Source: Physella acuta (Eukaryota > Mollusca > Gastropoda > Physidae). Taken from it: a stretch of 64,000 bases of DNA. Location: the NCBI RefSeq assembly GCF_028476545.1, contig NW_026731901.1, positions 62,001 to 126,000 of the forward strand. The letters run 5' to 3'. This document shows, piece by piece, positions 37,579 to 49,439 of this stretch; position 1 is the first letter of the stretch, and each line of letters opens with the position of its first letter. The notes beneath the pieces were generated by a model. That model had not been told where the DNA came from, did no database searches, and worked only from the letters and a program-made list of their open reading frames with translations. The position numbers were made by a program, and so were the translations under genes.

Positions 37579-37849
37579 TACTAACTAAAACACACAAATT
37601 ACACCATTATCTATTTTTATTAACTATTTTATTAACTCATACCCAAAATAAAAACACATTTTACGTAATCTTCAAAGCCTTAAAATAACTTTAAAAAACC
37701 GATACGTCGGCAAAATATTTATCGTCTGTACATAACTACCCTCGCTCGCTCCATAAAGTAAAGTTCTGGAACCGCAATTGAAATACACCTGAAATCACGA
37801 TGAGTGCTTTCATCTTTTGATAGGGTCGAACTACGTGAGTGATGTTTTT

Positions 37850-37955
37850 AGATTCGATAGAAAAATAACGCCTTGCCGTCGTTATAGATAGAAAATAAAG
37901 CCTGGCCGTCGTTACAGATCCAAAATAACGTCTCGACGTCGTTACAGTTGCATCA
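37850..37955. repeat. About 30-bp tandem repeat, three units
   Basis: AAAATAACGCCTTGCCGTCG, AAAATAAAGCCTGGCCGTCG and AAAATAACGTCTCGACGTCG, each followed by TTA(T/C)AGA. CpG-rich within an AT-rich setting. Confidence 0.9.
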
Positions 37956-38104
37956 ATGCATTAGAAAAACAGCGTAATGTTGATAGAAGGATGAGCGGAT
38001 AAAAATAAGATCGTTTTATCGTCGATGTAGTCAAGGCGCCAGTTTGGGGATTTTATCGCTAATGTTAAACAGTCTGGTGGGGTGTTAGAAATTGGAATGG
38101 GGAC

Positions 38105-38595
38105 GTTTAATGTGGTGGTAGGTTGGTGTAGGTTGGTGTAGGTTGGTGGAGGATGGTGTAGGTTGGTGTAGGTTGGTGTAGGTTGGTGTAGGTTGGTGTA
38201 GGTTGGTGTAGGGTGGTGTAGGTTGTTGGTGTAGGTTGTTTGTGTAGGTTGTTGGTGTAGGTTGTTGGTGTAGGTTGTTGGTGTAGGTTGTTGGTGTAGG
38301 TTTTTGGTGTAGGTTGGTGTAGGTTGGTGTAGGTTGGTGTAAGATGGAGTAGGATGGTGTAGGTTGTGTAGGTTGGTGTAGGATGGTGTAGGTTGGTGTA
38401 GGTTGGTGTAGGTTGGTGTAGGTTGGTGTAGGTTGGTGTAGGTTGCTGGTGTAGGTTGCTGGTGTAGGTTGGTGTAGGTTGGTGTAGGATGGTGTAGGTT
38501 GGTGTAGGATGGTGTAGGTTGATGTAGGTTGGTGGTTTAGGTTGTTGGTGTAGGTTGTTGGTGTAGGTTGTTGTAGGTCGGTTTAGGTTGTGGGG
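38105..38595. repeat. 10/13-bp minisatellite (GGTTGGTGTA)
   Basis: About 45 units of GGTTGGTGTA, with blocks of the 13-bp form GGTTGTTGGTGTA (38220-38310 and 38525-38565). The blocks suggest separate local expansions of an insertion variant. Confidence 0.96.
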
Positions 38596-39188
38596 TTTTA
38601 AAATTTGTTACATTTTTGCGAATGTGAGTGATATGTTGACGTTTTAAAAAAAAATTTGCCAGCGATTTTTTGGGAAGGTAAATTTGTAGTTTATCAGATG
38701 AACTCAAGATAGTTAGGTTAAAGATTATGATGAAGACATGGTTATAAAGTTTAATTGTAAAAAAAAAGCAAAAAAAAAAACGGTTTGTAATGCTCAAAAT
38801 TAAATATATTTGATTATATCAATTTTTTTTTCAATTCTGATGGTTTTGAAAACTTTAAACATTATTTTTATTTTAGCCAAGGCCTTAGATAATATAAAAA
38901 AAAAACCTGAAAATATGCGTTGGTTTGGATCTTTTCCAGATAAGCCCCGCTGAAAAAAAGTTGCCATCAATAAAATCTAAAAGTACCTCATTTTTATAAT
39001 ATTTTATTTTTTGGGTGGCGGGGGGTCGAGTTTTAGGTGGAGTTATCTTGGCAAGATCCTATACTTCAATATTACATTTTTTTAATGCATAAATTAGTGA
39101 GAAGAAAGCTAAGCAGCAGTTGTGGTAGGTGCTTTGTACGCATATTTCTATGTACACATGGATTATACACTCCATGTGAAGACACTCG
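38596..39188. other. No gene seen; AT-rich DNA
   Basis: A and T homopolymers with short low-complexity frames; no repeat beyond that. Confidence 0.45.
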
Positions 39189-39318
39189 TCAGACAGATCT
39201 AGGAGTGTCGTGTGTGGTGTGTGGTGTGTGGTGTATGGTTACCCACACATTCGTCTAGAGAATGTCAGACAGATCTAGGAGTGGTGTGTGTGGTGTGTGG
39301 TTACCCACACAACTGACA
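39189..39318. repeat. Tandem duplication of about 75 bp
   Basis: GTCAGACAGATCTAGGAGTG, then GTGTGTGGT repeats and GGTTACCCACACA, occurs twice (from 39189 and 39264). The second copy has fewer GTGTGGT units. GTCAGACAGATAACTAC near 39350 is a possible third start. Confidence 0.88.
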
Positions 39319-39429
39319 GCTGGATGTGGGATTACATTTGTCTTTACCTTGTCAGACAGATAACTACATGTGTCTTTACGCTTGTGACGGTCTATCACAT
39401 GGCCAGTACTGCTAGTTATAAACTTTGAT

Positions 39430-39700
39430 TTATAACTCGATAAACTCTTATAAAAATATATACATTTAAAAGTGTGTTGATTTAAAATAAAAATTGTGTA
39501 GATTTTTTTTTAAATTGCTTAGATTTTTAAAAAAGCAATGTGTAGATTTTAAAGAGTTTTTTTTTTGTTGATTTAAAATACAAAGTGTGTTGATTTAAAG
39601 AAAAAAATTGCGTAGACTTAAAAATAAACAATGTGTAGATTTTAAAGACAAAAATAGTGTAGATTTAAAATAAAAATTATGTAGATTAAAAAAAAAGTTA
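39430..39700. repeat. Degenerate 20-30-bp AT-rich tandem repeat
   Basis: About ten units centre on (A)AAATTGTGTAGATTTAAA or TGTGTTGATTTAAA, with A/T runs of varying length. Confidence 0.8.
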
Positions 39701-40316
39701 TGGTCTATACACCGTAGAAATACAAACGATAAACATCTAAAACCGACCATAAAAATACCAGACTTGGCGAATTGGTTATCTAAAATATAGGCCCTGGAGA
39801 TAACAAGTCTGATGTACGCAGGGGGTGTGACTGATGAACGCTATTTGCACGGTATTTGTGCGACTGTGTGTTGCTATCTCTCGCCAATAATATCAGCTAA
39901 AATGATGGAATAAATTACTTTTTTTTTATTTATATAAACTTGAGTGACATATTTTAGCTTAACGTAGAGAGGTGTAACTTACATTAGAAAAAAAAATTAA
40001 GTTAAAAAAAAAATTATGTAATACTGTGATTCACCTGACGCCTTTACAGTAAAAAAAATATAATATGTGATATGTGTTTTTGGTCTGTAACTTTAGACAG
40101 ATGTACAAATGATTAGTTATATTGAGATTTTTTGGCAGGTGGTGATATGAACGAGGCTGACACACACGATGAAGACCACACACAAAACGAAAGCGGAGCT
40201 GACGATACTCATGAAAAATGAAATGATTTGCTACTGTGGCTCTAGAACAGGTTCTGTCATCAAGTTGTGAAAAAATATTTGAAAACAAAATAAATTTGTT
40301 TAAAAAAATAACATAA
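39701..40316. other. No gene seen; AT-rich DNA
   Basis: The 85-codon minus frame at 40031-40288 has no recognisable domain. Confidence 0.4.
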
Positions 40317-40462
40317 TAAATTCAGTTTCAGATAATAACATAAGTAAATTCAGTTTCAGATAATAACATAAATAAATTAAGTTTCAGATAATAACATAAA
40401 TAAATTCAGTTTCAGATAATAACATAAGTAAATTCAGTTTCAGATAATACCATACATAAACT
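40300..40462. repeat. 28-bp tandem repeat
   Basis: Five units of TTCAGTTTCAGATAATAACA + TAA(G/A)TAAA with a 28-bp period (starts at 40321 and 40349). It directly precedes a SINE fragment. Confidence 0.93.
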
Positions 40463-40471
40463 CAGGAAAAT

Positions 40472-40532
40472 ATCTGAACTCGAGAGATTCGGGGTGGTAT
40501 TAGTAAGCTCTACCACCCCATCACACCGTTAT
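40472..40532 (-). repeat. SINE family A fragment (tRNA-like head)
   Basis: The reverse complement keeps GGGGTGGTAGAGCTTACTAA and CCCCGAATCTCTCGAGTTCA. Only the 5' end remains. Confidence 0.6.
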
Positions 40533-41071
40533 CACTGGATTTTATTGCAATTAAAAATACTGTAAACGACTTATTTATTTTTACAATTATATGTTAATTT
40601 ATAGCTTATTAACGACGGCATGTTTTTTTTAACAATTCGGTGCAACCATTCACATTATTTCATGTCTAATGTGAAATAGAATACATGACATGTCCGACAC
40701 AATCTTGATCAACGTTCAGTTGTTTCAAAACACAAACCGACCTATGGAGACTACCAACCCTGGGTTTTAACCCGCTTGTATGAACAGATGAGCCCTTAGT
40801 TTTCAGAACCAGATGATTGCAAGTCAAGATGTGCTGTCGGCGAACGCTGAGGAAGTCGACGCATACAACGTTGACTTAACAAAACGATTAGGACGTCAAT
40901 TAAAATCTTGATCACAAGCAAGATGAAACATTTATCGATAAGTAAATGCAAAAAAAAAGTATTCATTGATTTGATTTTGGACATTATAAATCCCTATCCA
41001 TCTGAAAAGACTGCACTCACACATACACACACACAAACACATACACGCACGCACACGCTCACATGTGTATA

Positions 41072-41198
<127 letters not shown>

Positions 41199-41200
41199 CA

Positions 41201-41520
41201 TTATATAACTATGAGCGTATGTGTGTTAAAGTAAATATTGAAAATGCCTGACTCCCAATGTAACACAGGAAGATGTGACTGCCCTGACGGAAGTGACCCC
41301 AAAATTACAAAACGAAAGTAGAGTGCACCAGATAGAGACAGGCATGAAACATGTACGCTGTGTGGCCTGTACTTGATAACCCCGGGCATATCGTCCACGC
41401 TGAACATGGGGGGATGTGGTGCTGACATGCCCTGGTGCCACAGATAATGCCCGGCCTTGTTCGACGTTATCTTTCTCATTATCTGCTGCTCTCTGTGTAG
41501 ATGTCGTCTGCTACATGGAA
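41201..41520. other. Unclassified, balanced-composition sequence
   Basis: A 92-codon minus frame (41201-41479) and a 71-codon frame overlap here. The plus strand also shows Cys-rich short frames (Cys-Asp-Cys-Pro-Asp-Gly; Cys-Thr-Leu-Cys-Gly). Composition is less AT-rich than the surroundings. It could be a transposon or exon remnant; no family recognised. Confidence 0.3.
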
Positions 41521-41521
41521 A

Positions 41522-41611
41522 AGGGCTGGTAAGTAGGTCACCAACCAGTTCTATGGCTCATGCAGAATTTATTGAGCCGTAGAACTGGTTGATGACCTAC
41601 TTACCAGCCCT
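41522..41611. repeat. Near-perfect palindrome: 39-bp arms, 12-nt loop
   Basis: The left arm 41522-41560 (AGGGCTGGTAAGTAGGTCAC...) and the right arm 41573-41611 (...GACCTACTTACCAGCCCT) are reverse complements at 37 of 39 positions. The loop is TGCAGAATTTAT. One mismatch gives a G-U wobble in a plus-strand transcript, the other in a minus-strand transcript. The homology does not extend beyond the arms. Candidates are a foldback element, a hairpin RNA precursor, or a strand-switch rearrangement. Confidence 0.95.
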
Positions 41612-41664
41612 ATTGTGTGTTACGGTTTAGTGAATGAGCTTGATTGTAAACATTGTCGAATGGA

Positions 41665-41912
41665 CGACAATTAGACAGCGTGGTCAAATAATATCGAGTT
41701 GGTCTCCTAACCGTAAAGAATCAAGTTCAAGTCATCTGCTAGAGATGTGCCATTTCCTTGAGTATACTCAGCTTTAACTGGTACCTAGCCTAAGTTAGGG
41801 AAAGTAAACGCGTTTGAGAAAAGTATTGAGCTCACTATCCCTTCATGTTTCGATGACACAGAAACAAAGGGAACTCTACTTCACCTATCTGTGGTCTACC
41901 AGTTTCGAAAAT
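41665..41912 (+). repeat. SINE family A copy
   Basis: Head degraded (AGTTGGTCTCCTAACCGTAA, AAGTTCAAGTCATCTGC). The body is clear: AGTATACTCAGCTTTAACTG, CCTAAGTTAGGGAAAGTAAA, TCACTATCCCTTCATG, CACAGAAACAAAGG and GAACTCTACTTCACCTATC. Confidence 0.88.
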
Positions 41913-42720
<808 letters not shown>

Positions 42721-44216
42721 AGGCCACTCTCTCTGTCTCTCTGTCTCTCTCTTGTAGATTAGGTACCTCAAGAACTACTGTAGTAGTATTGTATGCATAG
42801 TACACAGTACAATGGAATCTAAGAAGAGCAACTTATAGACCTATTTGTTTACTTCCTTTTAAAATTAACTTTTAAATCACGATCATATCAGTTTGATAAA
42901 AATTAAATTTAATATTCTGTAAGTTTTTAATACAGAACAATCAGTTGAAGTAGAAAGTTATCCTTTAAACCCAAACAATGACAACACAACAAGCACTTCA
43001 TCAATGTTTATATTTTGTTTTGTTTATGTGCACTATGATTTAAACTACGGCATTGATTTCAAAATAGAAACAAACCTTGAGTAGAGGGAAGATTTCTTGT
43101 GATTCTAGTTATTTCTTTACGGCTACGTCCGTTTGTATTACTATCCAGATGGATGTGTTGAGTAACTCTGTTCTCTGAGATGAAACAATTCTATACATAG
43201 CCTTCATCAACCTAGTCTAAAATCTCCTCCTTAATGCGTGAGTGAATAGCGATGGTCCCGTTTGAAAAGGTCACAGTGATAGTACACCGGTAGGGGATGG
43301 GAATCCAATAACGCTGAGCACGCTCGGGTGAGCCGACACTGACGGGGGGAGAGTGGGATGAGTGGGGTGATTGGAGAGGATCTCACGCTCCGTCGCCCAC
43401 CGTTCGCTGGTCGGTGAAAAAGAAAGTAGAAAGGGGGGTAACTTTGGTGTTACGGGAGTGGGGGAGGTAATTGTGGTTTAGGGGAGGGGAGGTAAATGTC
43501 GTTTGAAGAGAGATAACTTTGGTTTTTAGTGACGAAGGAGGGGTGGGTTTTTTTTGGGGGGTGGGGGGTGATGTAATTTATAGAGAGAATAAGGACGGGG
43601 TGTGTGTTTGTGGGGGGGGGGAGAGAGGACTGTGGTTTTAGAGGAAAGGGGTAGAGAACTGGGGGTCTGCGGTGGAGGGAGATAACTGGACACACCAAAA
43701 TGCCACATCCTTCTAAGAAGTTGTCTGCCCTTTGCTGTATGCCAAGATTTCAGTTTGATCAGCTGGTCACTCCTAGCCTTTACTTCCACCTACCCCCCCC
43801 CCCCCCCCCAACACACAAATCGACATCAAGCTTTATGCAGTATCAACAATTGGACGCGGTGTTAGGATGTACTTTAAGCGTTTTACGAATTTTTGTGTTG
43901 CTTTAAAAAAAAAACTAACCTAGCTCAATCTCTAAAATATGTGACTGCATTGCTGCATAGCACAGTATACAATAGTTAAAGGAAACAACTGAATAAACGC
44001 AACTTCTTCGTATGAGAAACCTGATTTGTACTTCATATGTTGCAAAGTAAATTTACTTACTAAGCTAAAAAAACGCATTCAATTTCATCAGCTTCTTACG
44101 TGGCACTTAACATTATACTTTATTTCTATCATTGAACACCATCTGAAGGTCACTTTAACTGACCTACTGACCACCAAGGTCAAACGTCACATGACTCGTC
44201 TGGATTCCTGAAATAC
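42721..44216. other. No gene seen; G/C homopolymers
   Basis: G-rich patches at 43420-43680 and a C run at 43793-43809. Minus-strand Pro-rich frames here are translations of these runs. Confidence 0.4.
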
Positions 44217-44401
44217 CTGCCACAAGGACCCGCCCTGTCTACGGGTCACTATGGGGAAAATTCCAGGTCTCAAATTTCTGAGAAATAACAAGCTGATGCC
44301 AGACCGATATGCCGGGCACTCGGACACCCACTGGTCAGGCGGGCAGAGGATGGCGGGGTTTGGATGCCAGAAGTTGTAGTGACCGTTCTGATGCCCGCTG
44401 G
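44217..44401 (-). other. Possible protein-coding exon (185 nt), unrecognised
   Basis: On the minus strand a C-rich tract and CCCCCGTACAG (acceptor-like) precede 185 nt open in one frame. It ends TGGCAG directly before GTATTT (donor-like). The first part uses many C- or G-ending codons, unlike the AT-rich surroundings, and encodes a peptide rich in His, Asn, Trp and Cys (starts SGHQNGHYNFWHPNPAI; contains CPPDQWVSECPAYRSG). The last third (FLRNLRPGIFPIVTRRQGG) looks less protein-like. No domain recognised, and the opposite strand is also partly open, so this is only a candidate. Confidence 0.2.
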
Positions 44402-44497
44402 CTGTACGGGGGATGTGGAGGGGGGGGGGGGGGGTTGTCGGGATAGGGAGGCTGGCGCCTAAAGTCTGTGACGTGACTGCTTAGATCTCTGGATTTC

Positions 44498-45540
44498 TTG
44501 GTTCTATGGTGTCTTGGTTCCCTGGTGTCTTGGTTCTATGGTGTCTTGGTTCCATGGTGTCTTGGTTCTATGGTGTCTTGGTTCTTGGGTGTTTTGGTTC
44601 TATGGTGTCTTGGTTCTTGGGTGTTTTGGTTCTATGGTGTCTTGGTTCCCTGGTGTCTAGGTTCCATGGTGTCTTGGTTCTATGGTGTCTTGGTTCTATG
44701 GTGTCGTGGTTTGATGGTGTCTTGGTTCTATGGTGTCTTGGTTCTCTGGTGTCTAGGTTCCATGGTGTCTTGGTTCTATGGTGTCTTGGTTCTATGGTGT
44801 CTTGGTTCCATGGTGTTTTGGTTCTATGGTGTCTTGGTTCTATGGTATCTTGGTTCCCTGGTGTCTTGGTTCTATGGTGTCTTGGTTCCATGGTGTCTTG
44901 GTTCTATGGTGTCTTGGTTCTTGGGTGTTTTGGTTCTATGGTGTCTTGGTTCTTGGGTGTTTTGGTTCTATGGTGTCTTGGTTCCCTGGTGTCTAGGTTC
45001 CATGGTGTCTTGGTTCTATGGTGTCTTGGTTCTATGGTGTCGTGGTTTGATGGTGTCTTGGTTCTATGGTGTCTTGGTTCTCTGGTGTCTAGGTTCCATG
45101 GTGTCTTGGTTCTATGGTGTCTTGGTTCTATGGTGTCTTGGTTCCATGGTGTTTTGGTTCTATGGTGTCTTGGTTCTATGGTATCTTGGTTCCCTGGTGT
45201 CTTGGTTCCATGGTGTCTTGGTTCTATGGTGTCTTGATTCTATGGTGTCTTGGTTCCGTGGTGTCTTGGTTCTATGGTGTCTTGTTTCTCTGGTGTCTTG
45301 GTCTATGGTGTCTTGGTTCTATGGTGTCTTGGTTGTATGGTGTCTTGGTTCTATGGTGTCTTGGTTCTATGGTGTCTTGGTTCTATGGTGTCTTGGTTCT
45401 ATGGTGTCTTGGTCTATGGTGTCTTGGTTCTATTGTGTCTTGGTTCTATAGTGTCTTGGTTCTATGGTGCCTTGGTTCTAGTGTGTCTTGGGTCTAGTGT
45501 GTCTTGGCTCTAGTGTGTCTTGGGTCTAGGGTGTCTACTG
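44498..45540. repeat. 16-bp minisatellite (TTGGTTCTATGGTGTC)
   Basis: About 64 units. Variants include TTCCCTGG, TTCTTGGGTGTT, TCCATGG and CGTGGTTTGATGG. The stretch 44581-44870 recurs base for base, as far as I can read, at 44917-45206: an offset of 336 bp or 21 units. Frames of up to 317 codons are open because three units make 48 nt with no stop; they are not judged to be genes. The array decays into CTAGTGTGTCTTGGG units at its end. Confidence 0.98.
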
Positions 45541-46324
45541 GATTTCTTTATTCCTTGATTTATGTTCCTAGTCACCTGATATACTGGTACTTTGATTTAC
45601 TTGTTCCTTTTTCAGTCTAGTTGATGGATTTGTTGATCATTGTTGTCCCTGAATTGAATATTTTACTGGTTTGCTTGGCCCATCTTACTACGTTATATCA
45701 TGCTTTAAGTTGCGAATATTTGAACATTTAAAAAAATGTTTAATGTATTAAAAGTGTGTAATTAATCTTGCTTGTTTGTTTAAATTACAAAAGTATAAAC
45801 CCCACAAAATAAGATCTCAATTACACATACATAGCCGATAAAATGGCACAACTACATACATCAAAACAATATATAAATGGCGCAGCATTCAGAGAAGATT
45901 GTTTCATAAATAATGAAGGGTACTTAAAAGAACTGAATAAGCCCAGATAGGCTACATCGTTGCCATTAAAATAAAGGATGTATCAAGGACTTTAGACGTA
46001 TTGTAGACTACACACTGCAACACAAAGTCGCTCGGACAGACAGTATAAGAAGCTCCCCTCCATGTGGGTTCTACACTTGTATTCAAATCTCCACAGTCCG
46101 TTGTCCAAACAGTCCCCCTGACCCCCCCCCCCCCCCCCCCCCACACACACACACCTCCCCCACCCACCTAACTCTAGCCCAGCGTCGGGCAAACAGAAAC
46201 GGGAAGACACACAAACGGACAGACACGGACAAACAAACACGCGGACAAGCCGTCCAAGGCCGTCGGGTAATCGGACGTGCGAAGCCGGGAGTCACGTGAC
46301 ACACATTTAACTGTCCGGGCACAT
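45541..46324. other. No gene seen; C run with (AC)n
   Basis: AT-rich, then a C run at 46123-46141 followed by CACACAC. Minus-strand Gly-rich frames are homopolymer translations. Confidence 0.4.
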
Positions 46325-46945
46325 CAGTGGCAACACTATGCCACAGTGGCAACACTATGCCACAGTGGCAACACTATGCCACAGTGGCAACACTATACCA
46401 CAGTGGCAACACTATAGCACAGTGGCAACACTATACCACAGTGGCAACACTATACCACAGTGGCAACACTATACCACAGTGGCAACACTATAGCACAGTG
46501 GCAACACTATACCACAGTGGCAACACTATACCACAGTGGTAACACTATACCACAGTGGCAACACTATAGCACAGTGGCAACACTAACAGTGGCAACACTA
46601 TCTAACAGTGGCAACACTATCTCAGTGGCAAAACTATCTCAGTGGCAACACTATCTCAGTGGCAAAACTATCTCAGTGGCAACACTATCACACAGTGGCA
46701 ACACTATCTCACAGTGGCAACACTATCTCAGTGGCAACACTATCTCAGTGGCAACACTATTACAGTGGCAACACTATCTTAGTGGCAACACTAACTAACA
46801 GTGGCAACACATATCACACCAGTAGCAACTTTATTGCACAGTGACAAATATACAGACAAGTGGCAACACTATCCCATACCAGTGGCAACACTATCCCATA
46901 CCAGTGGCAACACTATCTCACAGTGACAATACTAACAGTGTCAAC
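46325..46945. repeat. 19-bp minisatellite (TGGCAACACTATACCACAG)
   Basis: About 34 units. The first part (to 46590) has a regular 19-bp TGGCAACACTATACCACAG; then a 17-bp form TGGCAACACTATCTCAG dominates; the end is degraded with CATACCAG inserts. The three zones mark successive expansions. Confidence 0.97.
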
Positions 46946-47650
<705 letters not shown>

Positions 47651-47707
47651 AAAAAGACTATTGAGTCTCTATTATCGAGTACTACTTGGGATCTATTCTA
47701 TATGAGA

Positions 47708-47940
47708 TCTATAAAATGGGATAGAGCGCTTGGCTGCTAGCCCGAAAGTGTCGAGTTCGAATCTGGGTCCATGTCAGTAGAACGTCCCTGAGTCCACCCA
47801 GCTCTTATAGGTACCTAACTCATGTTAGGGAAAGTAAAGGCGGCTGGGCAAAGTGCTGAACACACCTTCCCTACATTTGCCGAGGTCAAGAAACATATGA
47901 ACTCTACTTCATCTGCCAAATGGATCGCTAGGTGTAATGA
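47708..47940 (+). repeat. SINE family A copy, best preserved
   Basis: Head GGGATAGAGCGCTTGGCTGC and GTCGAGTTCGAATCTGGG. Body GAACGTCCCTGAGTCCACCC, GGTACCTAACTCATGTTAGG, GAAAGTAAAGGCGGCTGGGC, AGTGCTGAACACACC, TGCCGAGGTCA, GAACTCTACTTCATCTGCC and ATGGATCGCTAGGTGTAATG. This copy is close to the family consensus that I infer from the others. Confidence 0.93.
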
Positions 47941-48716
47941 ACACTTTTAATGTATAATATAGTTTTTAAAAAAACGCATTTCTCTAATTGAAGTAGTTGT
48001 TCCGAGTTACGAACAGCCCAGTTTTTAAACACAAGAAATAATTATTTGCCTCATTAAAAAAACCTCACTACCCCCCCCCCCCCCCCCACCCCCGCACACA
48101 CAGACACATATATACATTTGTAATAAACTTTTAATAAATAATATAAATGTTTCCATAAAAATGGCACCTTGTACCAAGCTGCGATCGTGAAAACTTTAAC
48201 ACCGGTCGGATAGCAATCTGATTGTGTAGGGGCGAAAATAGAAGTTTCTTTATTTGAGGTCAAGGTTAAGCATAAGGAAAGAAAAAAAAACAGATGCATT
48301 TATTACCCGTGTGATTAAAAAAAATGCAGTAATGCAATTTTATATTTTGGGAGAGGTGAATAGGGATTCAAGGCTAGAAATAAAATCAATAAACGGGACT
48401 GATTTTTTTTTTTTATAAAGAGGGCTATTCGGTGTCGTGTGAAAATATGAAAATATACGCTAGTGCACTTTATCTTAGGTAGTTAAAGAGAGTCAGCAAT
48501 GTAGTGTACTTGTATAATATAGTTGTGTGTAGGGTGTTAATTTAAGGATTAAGAGAATGGTCTCTTTTACGAATAAGGCTACGGTTGGAGCTTTTTGCTA
48601 GAGTTGAGGCAAGAAAAGAGTATGGGTATTGATGCAACAAAAAACCTTGCTTGGATATGTTGGAAATCTAAGAAAAAATGTTTTGACTATAAAATAACAT
48701 TGTCTGTTTCACCAAG

Positions 48717-48718
<2 letters not shown>
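47941..48718. other. No gene seen; C run
   Basis: C run at 48071-48088 followed by ACACAC. AT-rich otherwise. Confidence 0.4.

Positions 48719-48758
<40 letters not shown>
48719..48758. repeat. (AT)n microsatellite
   Basis: 40 bp of AT repeat. Confidence 0.95.
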
Positions 48759-48761
<3 letters not shown>

Positions 48762-49439
48762 ATGTATCTTCCAAAATTATTTGGGATTTGCACATATACC
48801 CCACTTAAATCTGCCTATTATATACCATACACTATATGTGTCAAAGGCTATTAAAATACCTGCAATCCTTACAGCGGCCTGACCACATATTTTCCAAACT
48901 TTTGTATACATGTATGTACCGTCAAGAATCTAAACCTCGCCAGGCTAGTAAACTATACGACATTAATGTTTACAAATCCTTACAGGGTAGACGAACATTA
49001 ATCAGCATGCCTTGGGGGGGGGGGGGGGGACGTCGCTATTGTTAGGATTATATTTTTTTATGAAATTTAAAAAAATTTAAACACGCAGGTGAACATAGCA
49101 GAAGACACCGGATTAAGAAAAATTTGTATTAGGTGCAAGGACATGGGCGAATCTAGATGTGCTTGTACGAGTTTAGATTCCTCCCTGCTAATAGGCGGAT
49201 GTAAGGTTTTTTGAACATCAAATTGTGGTGTTGGCGGCATGTTTTCAAGTACAGAGTCATATATTTATGGCACACTATGTCTAGTACACGCATGAAAACT
49301 GGATTTAAATGTGTTCTGCTTGTGTTGCTTCATGTAATGTGGTCCAAAGAAATATGAGCTCTACGTTATGTCTTTTGGAAACATGCGCTTTACGTCATGT
49401 CTTTTTGGCTCTCAGTCCTTAAATTCATGGGGGATTTCA
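48759..49439. other. No gene seen
   Basis: Contains a G run near 49015-49029. CTACGTTATGTCTTTTGG and TTTACGTCATGTCTTTTTGG near 49355-49400 form a small imperfect direct repeat. No coding frame recognised. Confidence 0.4.

Noticed and set aside
37266-37688. 140-codon frame that at first looked like a small gene
   Set aside because: It lies across a full SINE family A copy whose sequence recurs elsewhere with stops and indels in this frame.
41201-41479. 92-codon minus frame as a transposon or host gene remnant
   Set aside because: Balanced composition is suggestive, but no motif of any family could be recognised, so it is listed only as unclassified sequence.
44498-45513. Plus-strand frames of 317 and 243 codons
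   Set aside because: Three 16-bp units make 48 nt without a stop in any plus frame, so openness is automatic.
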